NCBI GenBank assembly: GCA_902786015.1
Contig: CADAAU010000004.1
Location: 89,610 to 153,609 of the forward strand
DNA from: an uncultured Coriobacteriaceae bacterium
GTDB lineage: Bacteria; Actinomycetota; Coriobacteriia; Coriobacteriales; Atopobiaceae
Direction of reading: 5' to 3'
Length of the DNA stretch: 64,000 nucleotides
A program made the translations under genes and the position numbers. The notes beneath the pieces were generated by a model that searched no databases, was not told the origin of the DNA, and was given only the letters and a program-made list of their open reading frames with translations. Below are positions 17,421 to 26,346 of the stretch, piece by piece (within the stretch, counting starts at the first letter, position 1; the number at the start of each line of letters is the position of its first letter).

Positions 17421-18863
17421 ATGAATGATACTGTCGTGCGTGTCGAACGCATCAGAATAGAGAACTTCAAGAACGTGGAACGCGGAGAGCTCTCGTTTTC
17501 GAATCCGAGGCGACCGGGAGGCGCGAGTGTGCTCGGACTCTACGGCAAAAATGGCACGGGCAAGTCTGCGCTCGTAGACGTGCTAGAGATAGTCCAGCAG
17601 TGTTTGTGCGGGAGGAGGCTGGAGCAGAGGTTCGCGCGATACATCAATGTTGATGCCAGCCACTCTCGAATAGAGTGCGAGTTCAGCATTAGTCACCCTG
17701 AGGAAGACAAGAGAGACTCGGTCATCTACGCATTCAGCATCAAGGGCGAGGAGGATGATTCTGCGCGGTCCGATGGCGCCGCGGACGGTGAGGGTGACTC
17801 CCGCATGCTTTCTCTGAGGGTCTTCGACGAAGTTCTCAGGTTGAGGGCGGAGGGCTCCGCTTGGCACATGCGCCTCACCACCCTGATCGACACGTCGGAC
17901 GGGCCGGTGTTCGGCAATGCGGCCAAGCGCAGGATGCTCGTAGGGCCTGACGCCGAGGATGAAATCGAGCTTGCGGTGGAGAAGAGGCTCGCCTATCGCG
18001 AATCGAGGTCGTTCGTTTTCTCCCCCGCGCTTATTCGTGCCATGCGAAGCAAACAGAAGGGAGATGCGGAACCAAGCGAGATTCCAAAGGCGGCGCTACG
18101 GGCGATCGAGCGTCTTGGGTTGTTCGGTAGGTTCGAGTTCTTCGTGATGAATACGCTTGCTTCCGGCATGCCCGCGCTCGGCGCGCTGCCATTCCCGTTC
18201 CGCTACAAGACCGGGGAAGGCAAGGTCGTCGGTATAGCAATGATTCCTATGGGGGAGGTAAGCGTCGTTACGGACGAAATATACGTAACCGTAGTGCCTG
18301 CCATCGACAGAATGAACATCGTCCTGCGGCAGCTGCTGCCAGGCATGACGATTGGGGTCAGGGTCTTTGGACAGGAGCTAATGCGAGACGGCAAGGAGGG
18401 AAAGCGCGTGCAGCTGGTCTCGAAACGCGACGGGCGTGAAATACCGCTATCTTGCGAGTCGGAGGGGATCAAGCGCATCGTCTCGTTCCTCAACCTGCTG
18501 ATTCTTATGTTCAACGATTCGTCGGTAACGGTGGTAATTGACGAATTCGATGCGGGTGTGTTCGAGTATCTGCTTGGCGAGCTCGCAAGCATCGTGTCCG
18601 AGCACGGGAAGGGACAGCTCATCTTCACGTCGCACAACCTGCGCCCCCTCGAGACGATTGACCGTGGCTTTATCGCTTTTACGACCGTCAACCCCCGCAA
18701 CCGCTACTGGAGGATGTCCAACGTGAAGCCGTCAAACAACCTGCGAGACTTCTATTACCGTGATATTATCTTGGGGGGACAGGAAGAGCGGCTCTACGAG
18801 ACCACAAACAATGGCGACATCGAATTCGCTTTCATGGAAGCTGGCGTTGCCGATGCGGAGTAA
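17421..18863 (+). CDS. AAA15/AAA21-type ATPase, second module
   Basis: 480-residue SMC/OLD-like ATPase. The N-terminus VRVERIRIENFKNVERGELS leads to Walker A LGLYGKNGTGKSALVDV near 40. The signature-like block is SCESEGIKRIVSFLNLLI near 345, Walker B VTVVIDEFDAGVFEYLLGEL near 370 and the switch TSHNLRPLETID near 405. Unlike the pair at 3606-5687, the Walker B has DEFD. A long insertion with acidic low complexity (EEDDSARSDGAADGEGD) sits near 110. Its partner gene at 18853 overlaps its 3' end but is broken, so this module is probably non-functional unless the ATPase works alone. Confidence 0.82.
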   Translation: MNDTVVRVERIRIENFKNVERGELSFSNPRRPGGASVLGLYGKNGTGKSALVDVLEIVQQCLCGRRLEQRFARYINVDASHSRIECEFSISHPEEDKRDSVIYAFSIKGEEDDSARSDGAADGEGDSRMLSLRVFDEVLRLRAEGSAWHMRLTTLIDTSDGPVFGNAAKRRMLVGPDAEDEIELAVEKRLAYRESRSFVFSPALIRAMRSKQKGDAEPSEIPKAALRAIERLGLFGRFEFFVMNTLASGMPALGALPFPFRYKTGEGKVVGIAMIPMGEVSVVTDEIYVTVVPAIDRMNIVLRQLLPGMTIGVRVFGQELMRDGKEGKRVQLVSKRDGREIPLSCESEGIKRIVSFLNLLILMFNDSSVTVVIDEFDAGVFEYLLGELASIVSEHGKGQLIFTSHNLRPLETIDRGFIAFTTVNPRNRYWRMSNVKPSNNLRDFYYRDIILGGQEERLYETTNNGDIEFAFMEAGVADAE

Positions 18864-19270
18864 GAAGGTCGCTCTTATTATTGTGGAGGGGCCCTCAGAC
18901 GAGACTGCCCAAGTGTGCGCTACTGAAGCGAAACGGGCGGAAGGCTGCAAACATGGACAGGCTGGCGACGCTGCCGCAAATTGGCGGCGTGCCGTATCTG
19001 GCAGTCTTCATGTCGTGCAACCTTGATCACGTCCTTCACAACAAGGTGAACAGTTCGGATGATGAGAAGCGCCGAGATGCCTTCGAGTTTGCCAAGAAGT
19101 ATCGAAGCGACATCCCCGCCTTTATCGACTTTATCTCAAACTCGGACTTCTCTGTGGTGGGCGAGCGCGGCGACACATGGGACTACATTCGTAAGGACTT
19201 GCGCTCAATCGAGCGTCACACCAATATGGGCCTATGCTTTGCCGTGCCCTATGCGGGTGGGGGTGAATAG
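18853..19270 (+). pseudogene. Broken TOPRIM-like partner of the second ATPase
   Basis: The frame opens at ATG 18853 (overlapping the ATPase stop) with MRSKKVALIIVEGPSDETA, which carries the VEGxSD signature of TOPRIM/OLD-type proteins. It then runs out of register. A second frame continues with GVPYLAVFMSCNLDHVLHNK and FAKKYRSDIPAFIDFISNSD to 19270. The two halves are in different frames and the region between them is far too short for a full TOPRIM protein. An internal deletion with frameshift is the simplest explanation. Confidence 0.7.
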
Positions 19271-19382
19271 CTCTTTTGGACGGGCGCCATTAGGATAGGC
19301 GCATCCGCTTGGAACCAGAATTTACACTCGGTGTCACACTCCAAGCACGTCCAACCCTGTGGCAGGGGAAGCACGGGGTCCT

Positions 19383-20075
19383 TTAGCTCCCGCTTCTCGT
19401 CCCCGCCGGTAGCGCGCGGGTTCTCGCGAGCATCTCCCCGACGAGCTGGTGCAGCTCGGTGTATGGGTTCTCGAGGCAGTACGTGTAGCCGCAGTGCTCG
19501 GCCGTCCTCGCGCCCTTGCGCATCGTCGACTCGTCCATCTGTTTGGCGCGCACCACGGCGCCTGCGACGTCCTCCAGCCCGATGTCCGCCAGAAGTCCCT
19601 TGAAGTTCTCCTCCCGCTTGTACTCGTGCATTTCCCGGAAGCGGGTGTCGTACGCCGCGTTAATCTGCTGTAGGTACTCGTCGCGGTGACCGCAGTGGGC
19701 GACGCCTCTCCTATGGAGAACCATCCAGAGGTCGAACGTGAAGTTGCTGTAGGCAGATCGATACCTGAGGCGCTTGCCGATGTTGCTCGCGTCCCGCATC
19801 TGCCGCAACGTGTCCTGGAAGTTCCGCCTGTGTTGATCGGACTCGCTCTCGAAGTCGAACACGTGCCAGACGTCTATCCTTGCTCCCCTCGGCACGGCAA
19901 GCCGCTTCGCCATCGCGAGGGGCTCCTTCTCGACGTCGCAGCGCAACGCGAGCTTGTAGCGCGCGTCCGGCGAGCCGTTGACGAGGTCCCGGAGGTGCTC
20001 GAAGTACCACTTCTCCGTCTCGCCCTCCACGCTGAGGTAGAACTTGACGCTCTGTCGTAGCGGCGGCCTCATCAT
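19383..20075 (-). CDS. RloB-family TOPRIM-like protein, third module
   Basis: 230 residues, start ATG 20075 overlapping the ATPase stop (TGATG). Motifs: VKFYLSVEGETEKWYFEHL near residue 10 (conserved Glu), IDVWHVFDFESESDQHRRNF near 70 (acidic cluster) and YSNFTFDLWMVLHRRG near 110, matching the RloB NFxxExWLLLH-type block. The C-terminus is helical and basic. It is the downstream, translationally coupled partner of the ATPase at 20075-21433. It converges with the broken second module. A nuclease role is inferred from the fold. Confidence 0.82.
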   Translation of the reverse strand: MMRPPLRQSVKFYLSVEGETEKWYFEHLRDLVNGSPDARYKLALRCDVEKEPLAMAKRLAVPRGARIDVWHVFDFESESDQHRRNFQDTLRQMRDASNIGKRLRYRSAYSNFTFDLWMVLHRRGVAHCGHRDEYLQQINAAYDTRFREMHEYKREENFKGLLADIGLEDVAGAVVRAKQMDESTMRKGARTAEHCGYTYCLENPYTELHQLVGEMLARTRALPAGTRSGS

Positions 20076-21433
20076 CACACCGCCTCTCCGGCCGTGGCCG
20101 TCCTGGCATCTCCGCCGACCTCTCCCCCGGGAGTCAGGTCCATGGTCAGTCCCCGCTCGACCTGCTCCCGCAGGAACGGCACGAGGTCCACATCGCGGAT
20201 GCCGCCGTAGCGCCCCATGAAGTAGTTGCGTTGGTAGTCTTCCCCGCGCCGCACGCCAGCCGACCCCGCCGTCCCGAAGTCCGAGAGCGCGTAGGTGACG
20301 CTGCCGTCGCCCGCATCGCCCGGGTCCACGATCTTGATCTCGTCCCTGCGGAAGAGGTTGCCGTCGAGCAGTATGGGGTTGTGCGTCGTGAAGATAAGCT
20401 GCGCACCGCGCCGGTTGGTGCCGTCGTCGTGGAAGGCGTTCACGATGGACATGACCGTCATGGGGTGCAGCGAGGCGTCGAGCTCGTCCATCACGAGTAC
20501 CTTGCCCTGCGAGAGCGCGACCTCCACGAAGGGCAGCATGTTGAGGAACCTTCTGGTCCCGAGCGACTCGTACTTGTCGGAGGGCACCACCACCGTGCCC
20601 TGCGACGTACCGACCGCCGTATAGAGCTCCGCCGGCTCCGTGGAGCCCTCGCGCTTCAGGAAGGCGAACGAGCTTCCCGAGGCACCGAAGATGCCCGCAG
20701 CCTCGGTGAAGTGGGTGCCGAGGAAGTCGTACACGTCCTCCTCCATCGGGAACACCGAGGCCTCGTTGGCGTGGGTGACGACCATGAGGTCGTCCGAGAA
20801 CCACGACGAGACCTCCCTCGCGATCGTCGGGCTGACGACGGTCCTGAAGCCGTTGTCGAGGAACAGGTCGCCTGGTTCGACGGCGGAGAGAAGCGCGTCA
20901 GCGGCCTCGCGATTGGCGACGTATGCCCGCGCGAACCGCGCCTCGAGGGCCGCATGCACCTCCACGGCCAACGCATCGCCCTCCCTGGAGAAGACGTCGT
21001 GCCCGTCCACGGACAGACGTTCCGCGACCACGCGTCTCGGGTCCCTGGGACGTCCGAACCTCCCGAGGTCGGCCGTGACGGAGTACTCGTACAGGGACCC
21101 GTCTCTCGTGAAGGACACCTCGAACGTGGTGGGCGAAAAACCATCCGCGAAGGAGCAGGGCACGAGCGAGAGGTCGCGCCCCGCGCCGTCTGCCGACAAG
21201 CCACCTCGCCCGACGATTCCCTGGAAGTCCGCGAGCGCCGTGACGAGCGCGCTCTTGCCCGCTGCGTTCGGTCCGTAGATCACGGCGGTGCAGGTGCCCT
21301 TCCTCTGCCTTCCTGCGACCGTCTCGTGCAGGAGGCTGTACTCGAGGTCCTTCTGTTTGGGCGCGGCCTCCATGTTGAGGGTCGCACGCTCCATGTACAT
21401 TTTGTATCCTTTGATGGAAAATCTAAGAAGCAT
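20075..21433 (-). CDS. AAA15-type ATPase, third module
   Basis: 452 residues from ATG 21433, chosen for the AGGAGGTG ribosome site. Walker A is AVIYGPNAAGKSALVTALAD near 45. Walker B is GKVLVMDELDASLHPMTVMS near 320 and the switch is IFTTHNPILLDGNLFRRDE near 350. The N-terminal LLRFSIKGYKMYMERATLNM is the typical first strand. The layout matches the first module (3606-5687), but the sequence is diverged, so it is a separate acquisition and not a recent duplication. Paired with an RloB protein by a stop/start overlap. Likely an ATP-controlled anti-phage system. Confidence 0.85.
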   Translation of the reverse strand: MLLRFSIKGYKMYMERATLNMEAAPKQKDLEYSLLHETVAGRQRKGTCTAVIYGPNAAGKSALVTALADFQGIVGRGGLSADGAGRDLSLVPCSFADGFSPTTFEVSFTRDGSLYEYSVTADLGRFGRPRDPRRVVAERLSVDGHDVFSREGDALAVEVHAALEARFARAYVANREAADALLSAVEPGDLFLDNGFRTVVSPTIAREVSSWFSDDLMVVTHANEASVFPMEEDVYDFLGTHFTEAAGIFGASGSSFAFLKREGSTEPAELYTAVGTSQGTVVVPSDKYESLGTRRFLNMLPFVEVALSQGKVLVMDELDASLHPMTVMSIVNAFHDDGTNRRGAQLIFTTHNPILLDGNLFRRDEIKIVDPGDAGDGSVTYALSDFGTAGSAGVRRGEDYQRNYFMGRYGGIRDVDLVPFLREQVERGLTMDLTPGGEVGGDARTATAGEAV

Positions 21434-21567
21434 ATCCCTCAACACCTCCTGTTTAGTCGAATGTTTGCTCGTAGTTTCTTGTCTTAATGGTAATGGAGGA
21501 GTTCTTATTTTGCAAGATATCTGCAAAATGATTGTCTGCATTGAGTGTCATGTCATATGAGAATCGG

Positions 21568-21811
21568 TTGCACGACGAGATTATGCACAGCCGAGTCTTG
21601 GACGCTTCCGGAGCTGTATTCGTCCGGCTTCAGGGCAAACGATCTCGCGCCCACCCGTTTGTCCAGATCAGCAGGCGATTGTTGGCTGGCTTGCATGATG
21701 CGATGGGGGCAATCTCGTTCGACAACGCGGTAGAGCTGAGCTCCGGGGATGTGCGAACCACCATAACGAGCCTGAATGAATCATGCGCGCCTCGCCGAGG
21801 AGCATTGTAGC
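21568..21811 (+). pseudogene. Decayed copy of the HEPN-like gene C-terminus
   Basis: Matches 13058-13414 closely at DNA level but lacks about 100 bp in the middle and is frame-disrupted. The R-x4-H motif reads HDEIMH, so the Arg is lost. No start or ribosome site. Part of the decayed second copy of the three-gene set. Confidence 0.8.
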
Positions 21812-21826
21812 TGACGGTGGTCATTG

Positions 21827-22063
21827 ACCAGCGTCTGCCCGACTCGGGAATCGACTCCGATGGGACCAACTTGACGCCGCTTTCGTTAGGTAGGTGCAGT
21901 ACCTTACGGCTTCCTCTTTCCACGATCTCCATGTATGGGTGCAGGAGATAGGGTCTATCGACTACGTTGGCGCTCCGTAGTTTGGATTCGAGCACAGAAA
22001 CCCGGCGCGCTTCGCAAGTGTGTCTTTGGTGCGTTGTGTAAAATCGTCTCGGGTTTGCGTCAT
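21827..22063 (-). pseudogene. Decayed copy of the HNH gene (both ends joined)
   Basis: The first part matches the C-terminal code of the HNH gene (around 13675-13810). It then jumps directly to the N-terminal code (around 14545-14633), so about 0.7 kb including the HNH catalytic centre is missing. The original ATG and its 4-nt overlap with the TIGR04141 stop are still visible. Confidence 0.8.
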
Positions 22064-22250
22064 GGCGTTACCTCCCTCCTTTGCTCCTTCTTCGGCCTCC
22101 TGATTGCGCAGATACGAAAATCGATTCCCATAGCGCCCAGAGTCTTTGCCACGCGGTTGTAGGTGGTGCGGCTGAAGAACGGAATCCTTGGCGGGTTCGC
22201 AGGCTCGTCGCAGATGATGGCGCAGACGACCGTCTTCACACACTTGGTTC
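22060..22250 (-). pseudogene. Decayed copy of the TIGR04141 gene C-terminus
   Basis: About 190 bp match the last codons of the TIGR04141 gene (14630-14820) with scattered changes, then homology stops abruptly at 22250. The intact rhomboid cassette begins 66 bp further on. Confidence 0.8.
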
Positions 22251-22315
22251 TCGGCTACGTCGATTTAACATTCCCTGTGCTCTACAAACAGCTATATTGC
22301 GTCTTGGGAGCGCAC

Positions 22316-22924
22316 CTAGAAGATGCTTGAGCTTGAATCGGTGGCAGTTTTCTCAGGAAGTAGGAAGCCCAGAATAGCGCCGATCGTGCCTCCGACGATA
22401 TGGCCATGGTAGCTGATGAAATCGCGCACGAAGATTGCGCCGTACAGTTGCTGGCACAAATAGAATGCTGCCACAAGGATGAACGTAAGGGGAATCTCAC
22501 CTTCCCTTACTTGGGTAACCGATGAGAGCAACATGAACGTAAAAACGACGCCACTAGCGCCGACACCACCGGTGTGGAAGATCACAATACTCGCAATGCT
22601 AACGCCAAGAGCGCTTGCAAGAATGATTAGTGCTAGCCTCGACGACCCGTACTTCTCCTCCAGAAGAGGACCCAGAAGCAGAATATAGCTCATGTTGCGA
22701 ATGAGGTGGTCCCAGCCGCTGTGGCCAAAGGCGAACGTTATAAGGCGGAAGTACTCGAAAGGGCTAGATAGAGAGCTGGTGTGGAAGGTAAAGAACGCGT
22801 TCGTGCTGGCTCCACCCGTCAGCGTGCTGAGCACCTGCACTCCCACGCAAATGAACACGAAACACAGAACTACAGGTGAGTTAAACGTGACCTTAGGGAA
22901 CCGTATCCTTGGTTTGCTGTCCAT
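22316..22924 (-). CDS. Rhomboid family intramembrane serine protease (copy 2)
   Basis: 202 residues, start ATG 22924 with GGAGCA ribosome site. Catalytic Ser in GGVGASGVVFTFM and His in YHGHIVGGTIGAILG are preserved, as is the LIRNMSYILLLGPLLEEKYG block that is identical to copy 1 except for one residue. About six membrane segments. The N-terminal 45 residues and the first loop differ most from copy 1. It follows the second copy of the 59-residue gene by 39 nt. Both catalytic residues are intact in both copies, so neither is a pseudogene. The paralogues may have different targets. Confidence 0.88.
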   Translation of the reverse strand: MDSKPRIRFPKVTFNSPVVLCFVFICVGVQVLSTLTGGASTNAFFTFHTSSLSSPFEYFRLITFAFGHSGWDHLIRNMSYILLLGPLLEEKYGSSRLALIILASALGVSIASIVIFHTGGVGASGVVFTFMLLSSVTQVREGEIPLTFILVAAFYLCQQLYGAIFVRDFISYHGHIVGGTIGAILGFLLPEKTATDSSSSIF

Positions 22925-22963
22925 TGCTCCTCCGTCTGCTTTTGTCGATAGGTTCCCGTCGGG

Positions 22964-23143
22964 TTAAAGGTCGTATGACATGAGATAGTTCACGAGTGCG
23001 TTTCGGGCGTTCGCTGCATTGAAGCTGGCCTGTGGATTGATTGGCTGCGGGCGCGTGCGCTGTTGGCGCTCGAATTCGTCGAGAATTCGTATTGTCTTTT
23101 GAATCTGGCGACGATCCGCCTTGCTCGGTACGCTGTCTTTCAT
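22964..23143 (-). CDS. Conserved 59-residue protein upstream of rhomboid (copy 2)
   Basis: Identical to the protein at 9129-9308 except for one Leu to Met change near the C-terminus, while 22 codons differ silently. The identity starts at the Met of MKDSVPSKADRR, which fixes the start at 23143 and rules out the longer frame. The upstream sequences of the two copies do not match, so selection on the protein, not recent copying, explains the identity. Function unknown. Confidence 0.85.
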   Translation of the reverse strand: MKDSVPSKADRRQIQKTIRILDEFERQQRTRPQPINPQASFNAANARNALVNYLMSYDL

Positions 23144-23313
23144 GGCTGCCTGTTCTTTTAAGATTCTTGTACAACGGGAGCTATCATAGCATAAGCTGAA
23201 AAACGTATATGAAGCACGAGAGCAAGGCATTTCTCATTGCTGCAAAAGGTTACTCAATGAGACATGAGATCACGTTGGTCGCTGCGTGAGTCAAGGTTCC
23301 GTTCTGCCCATCG

Positions 23314-26300
23314 TCACCTCCCCTCGAAGTAGGTGACGAGGATTTCCTTGATGTGGTGGTAGCGTCTGGCGTATGAGTTCTCCACCCGTATGAGCTGGAA
23401 GCCGTGACGCTGGCAGATGGCCTCCTTCTGACGGTCGCGCTGCATCACCACCTCATCGCTCACGTGCTCCTTCCCGTCAACCTCAATGGCGAGCACGGGC
23501 GTTTGCGATTTGTCGGGCTGAACCTCGTATACCACGAAGTCGAATCTCCCCGTGTAGAAGAGCCGCTCTGGGGGCAGGTCCTCGTCGAACACGGCTGCGA
23601 TGGGCACCTCATGTTTGACGATGTGCTTGGCCCCCGTCAAGAAGATGTTGTCCAGCGCGTGGTTGAGCGTCTCGAGGAAGGCCTGCTCGATTTGGGTGCT
23701 GTACGGCTTCACGCCGAGTGCCCTTGAGGATACTGCACGCGGTGTGACGTGCGTGGAGCCGTTTGAGCCAACGTACCTCGCAAGTTCGTAGATGTCATCG
23801 ACATCCTCACGGGTGGCATGCAGGCGTTCAAGCTCTTGCGTGCTCGAAACGATGACTAGCTTGTCGCGAGCCCTCGAGGTCGCCACGTTGATGAGCTCTC
23901 GGTTCTCGGTGAGCCACTTGTACGTGCCCGCCGAGGTGCGGTTGGTGAGTGCGAGCGAGAAGAGAATCACGTCCTTCTCGTCCCCTTGGTAGGCATGTAC
24001 GGTTCCGCACGTTGCGTTTGCGATTCCCTTGCTGTCGAGTGCCTGCTGGATGAGTTGTCGCTGGTTGGCAAAGGGGGTGATGATGCCTATGTTGAGATGG
24101 GGGTGTTCCAAAGCATATTTCGCGACGACTTCGGCTTCCGAAGGGGCGGCGTTCTTCAGGAGGGAGGAGTTGTGCTCGACGTCGATGAACTCAAGCGCCT
24201 CCGGAAGCCTACGACCAGACTTGACGTGTAGCTTGCCCGCATAGTACTTCTGGTTATTGAACCCGATGATGCGCTCGTCGCAGCGATAGTGGATGTGAAG
24301 CAGTATCTCGTTGCTCACCGAGTCGCATGCGAGGAAGGTCTTGTACACGGAGTTTTTTACGTAATCGTATTCATCGGTCACCTGATATGAGCGCCGCAGG
24401 GCGAGGTTGTCGGACTTGTCGATGACAACGACGGGATTGAGCTGCTGGGGGTCACCCACGAGGACGAGATTGTTGCCGCGTAGAATGGGCACAAGCGTCG
24501 TTGCGGTGTCGCATTGGCTCGCCTCGTCGATGATGGCGATGTCGAACGAGGGAGCAGGTGGACCAAGCCGGTGAGCAGAGATGCAGGTGGTCGCGATGAC
24601 GGGAAAGATGCGCTGCAGGGCCTTGAGGTGCCCGGGATCGGAGAGATATTTCATGAAGCGTTGAGCACGCTCGTGCACTGGATCGTCAGACATCACCATG
24701 TCGAGCATCTCTGCATTGCGCGGTTTTCCCAGCTGCTGGATACGATAGAGCGAGGCGCCGAGGAGGAACTGCAGGAGTGCGTCGCGGTCGCCGCTGGTGA
24801 GCTCGCGTGCTCGTTCGAATAGCCCATCCAGGTAGCGCATGCCGTCCAACTGCTTGTTGACCTGGGCGAGTTGAGTGCTTTGCAGCTCTACCGTAAAGTT
24901 GAGGTTGCTGTTTGACGAGGCGAGCGTCTGCAGGCAATCTCGACGCTCAATGAGGTCAACCTGCTCCTCGTATTCCTTAAGGAGTGCCGTGAGCGTCTGG
25001 GCGCGCTCCTCGCTCGCCTCGTTCCCGAGGCGCGGGAGTCCTCGTGGAATAGGGAGGTCTTTCGTGCTCTTATACAGGTCGCGCATGTACTCGAGAGCCC
25101 TCTCTACGCATATCTGATTCCCGAGGCGCAGTATCGGGAACGGAATGTTCAGGTCTCCGTACTTGAGAGACGTAAGGCTTTGGAAGACACCGTCCACTGG
25201 ATGGTTGTTGAATGATGCGAAGAGAACCGTGCGACCGTTGCAAAATGCGTTGACAATAGTATTGACGATGGTGTTCGTCTTACCGGTGCCGGGTGGGCCT
25301 TGCACGTAGGTGAGAGGATACTTGATGCCCTGGTTGATGGCGAGCAACTGATCGAGGTTTGCCTCTGGGCTTACGAGCGAAAGGGGATAGTCCTTACGGC
25401 GTATGGGCCGCCGGATAAGATTGCCAAAGAAGGCTCGGATGGGATAGGTGGGGTTGCCCTCGTTGTACATCTCGCAGATGGCGTCGTATTCGCCCTGCAG
25501 GTAGGTGGGGGTGTTGCGTGCAATTGAAAACATGTGCGGCGTGTCATCCACTAAGACTCCAAATCCTGCACGCTCAGCAATGGCATCCTTAATGGTCTCG
25601 GAATTGTGGGCGAAGTCGTCTAGGAGTGCAAGGTCCGATTCGTCGAGATAGCGTCGTATGGAGTGCTTTTCGCGAACCTTTCCCTCACAGACGATGAACT
25701 CGCGGCAGAAGTGCAAGTTGCGACCGATGACGAGCGTACGGCGTTTGGCGTCAAGGCGAAGCTCACGATATGCCAGTACGTAAAGGCCCTTCTTTGTGTG
25801 AAGACTTAGTAGGTTGAGGGCAATCTGCTTACTGACAAAGCTGTTGCGTCCATTTCTACGGCGATTTGCATCCCCTTGCAGCAGTTGTACGACCTGAGAA
25901 AACTGACTGTCGTCGAGCGGGACCAGACCACGGGCAAAGCTGTCGGCATCGATGCGTGTGACGAGCGAGAAGTCCTCAACGTATGGCGTGCAATTGAGCC
26001 GGGCGCAGTCGTAAAGGTAGTCGAGAATCTTGAGATTGGGCACGCTCCCAAAGAGGTCCTCATAGCGCTCGTTCTCCTCAATGGCGTCGAGAAGCGGCTT
26101 GGGCGTGGGATGAAACGATCCCTCGACTATTGCGGACGAGATGATGGAGTCAAGTCGTATGGTCAGTACGCTCATTCGGTGATCACCAAGGTGAAGGCCG
26201 TCCACGCCGAGCTTGCGTGTCTGTGGGTTTACGCTATTGATGCCTATCCAGTAGTGTGTGACCCGCTCTTGAGCGTTGCGATACTCGATGCTGAGCCACT

Positions 26301-26346
26301 TTTGCTCGTGGATGGCCTTGAATATGTCCCGAGCGACGGACCCCAT
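23314..26346 (-). CDS. WYL-like / SF1 (UPF1-DNA2 type) helicase / DUF2726-like nuclease fusion
   Basis: 1010 residues. Residues 5-75 resemble a WYL-type ligand-binding barrel (KWLSIEYRNAQERVTHYWIG ... MSVLTIRLDSI). The SF1 helicase core has Walker A YVQGPPGTGKTNTI near 348, motif II IAIIDEASQCD near 615, LVGDPQQLNPVV near 640 and the end motif TSRARDKLVIVSS near 850. The last 140 residues hold a PD-(D/E)XK-like nuclease of DUF2726/DUF559 type (YTGRFDFVVYEV ... LAIEVDGKEH). Such helicase-nuclease fusions are known in defence islands and usually attack or process foreign nucleic acid. Start ATG 26346 with AAGGAACG upstream. It stands alone and is transcribed toward the rhomboid cassette. Confidence 0.82.
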   Translation of the reverse strand: MGSVARDIFKAIHEQKWLSIEYRNAQERVTHYWIGINSVNPQTRKLGVDGLHLGDHRMSVLTIRLDSIISSAIVEGSFHPTPKPLLDAIEENERYEDLFGSVPNLKILDYLYDCARLNCTPYVEDFSLVTRIDADSFARGLVPLDDSQFSQVVQLLQGDANRRRNGRNSFVSKQIALNLLSLHTKKGLYVLAYRELRLDAKRRTLVIGRNLHFCREFIVCEGKVREKHSIRRYLDESDLALLDDFAHNSETIKDAIAERAGFGVLVDDTPHMFSIARNTPTYLQGEYDAICEMYNEGNPTYPIRAFFGNLIRRPIRRKDYPLSLVSPEANLDQLLAINQGIKYPLTYVQGPPGTGKTNTIVNTIVNAFCNGRTVLFASFNNHPVDGVFQSLTSLKYGDLNIPFPILRLGNQICVERALEYMRDLYKSTKDLPIPRGLPRLGNEASEERAQTLTALLKEYEEQVDLIERRDCLQTLASSNSNLNFTVELQSTQLAQVNKQLDGMRYLDGLFERARELTSGDRDALLQFLLGASLYRIQQLGKPRNAEMLDMVMSDDPVHERAQRFMKYLSDPGHLKALQRIFPVIATTCISAHRLGPPAPSFDIAIIDEASQCDTATTLVPILRGNNLVLVGDPQQLNPVVVIDKSDNLALRRSYQVTDEYDYVKNSVYKTFLACDSVSNEILLHIHYRCDERIIGFNNQKYYAGKLHVKSGRRLPEALEFIDVEHNSSLLKNAAPSEAEVVAKYALEHPHLNIGIITPFANQRQLIQQALDSKGIANATCGTVHAYQGDEKDVILFSLALTNRTSAGTYKWLTENRELINVATSRARDKLVIVSSTQELERLHATREDVDDIYELARYVGSNGSTHVTPRAVSSRALGVKPYSTQIEQAFLETLNHALDNIFLTGAKHIVKHEVPIAAVFDEDLPPERLFYTGRFDFVVYEVQPDKSQTPVLAIEVDGKEHVSDEVVMQRDRQKEAICQRHGFQLIRVENSYARRYHHIKEILVTYFEGR

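Noticed and set aside
17421..19270. Module 2 as a PARIS (AriA/AriB) system
   Set aside because: The partner shows a VEGPSD TOPRIM start but I could not match it to the DUF4435 pattern, and it is broken.
20231..21487. 418-residue frame opposite to the third ATPase
   Set aside because: Antisense shadow; the ATPase motifs lie on the minus strand and are complete.
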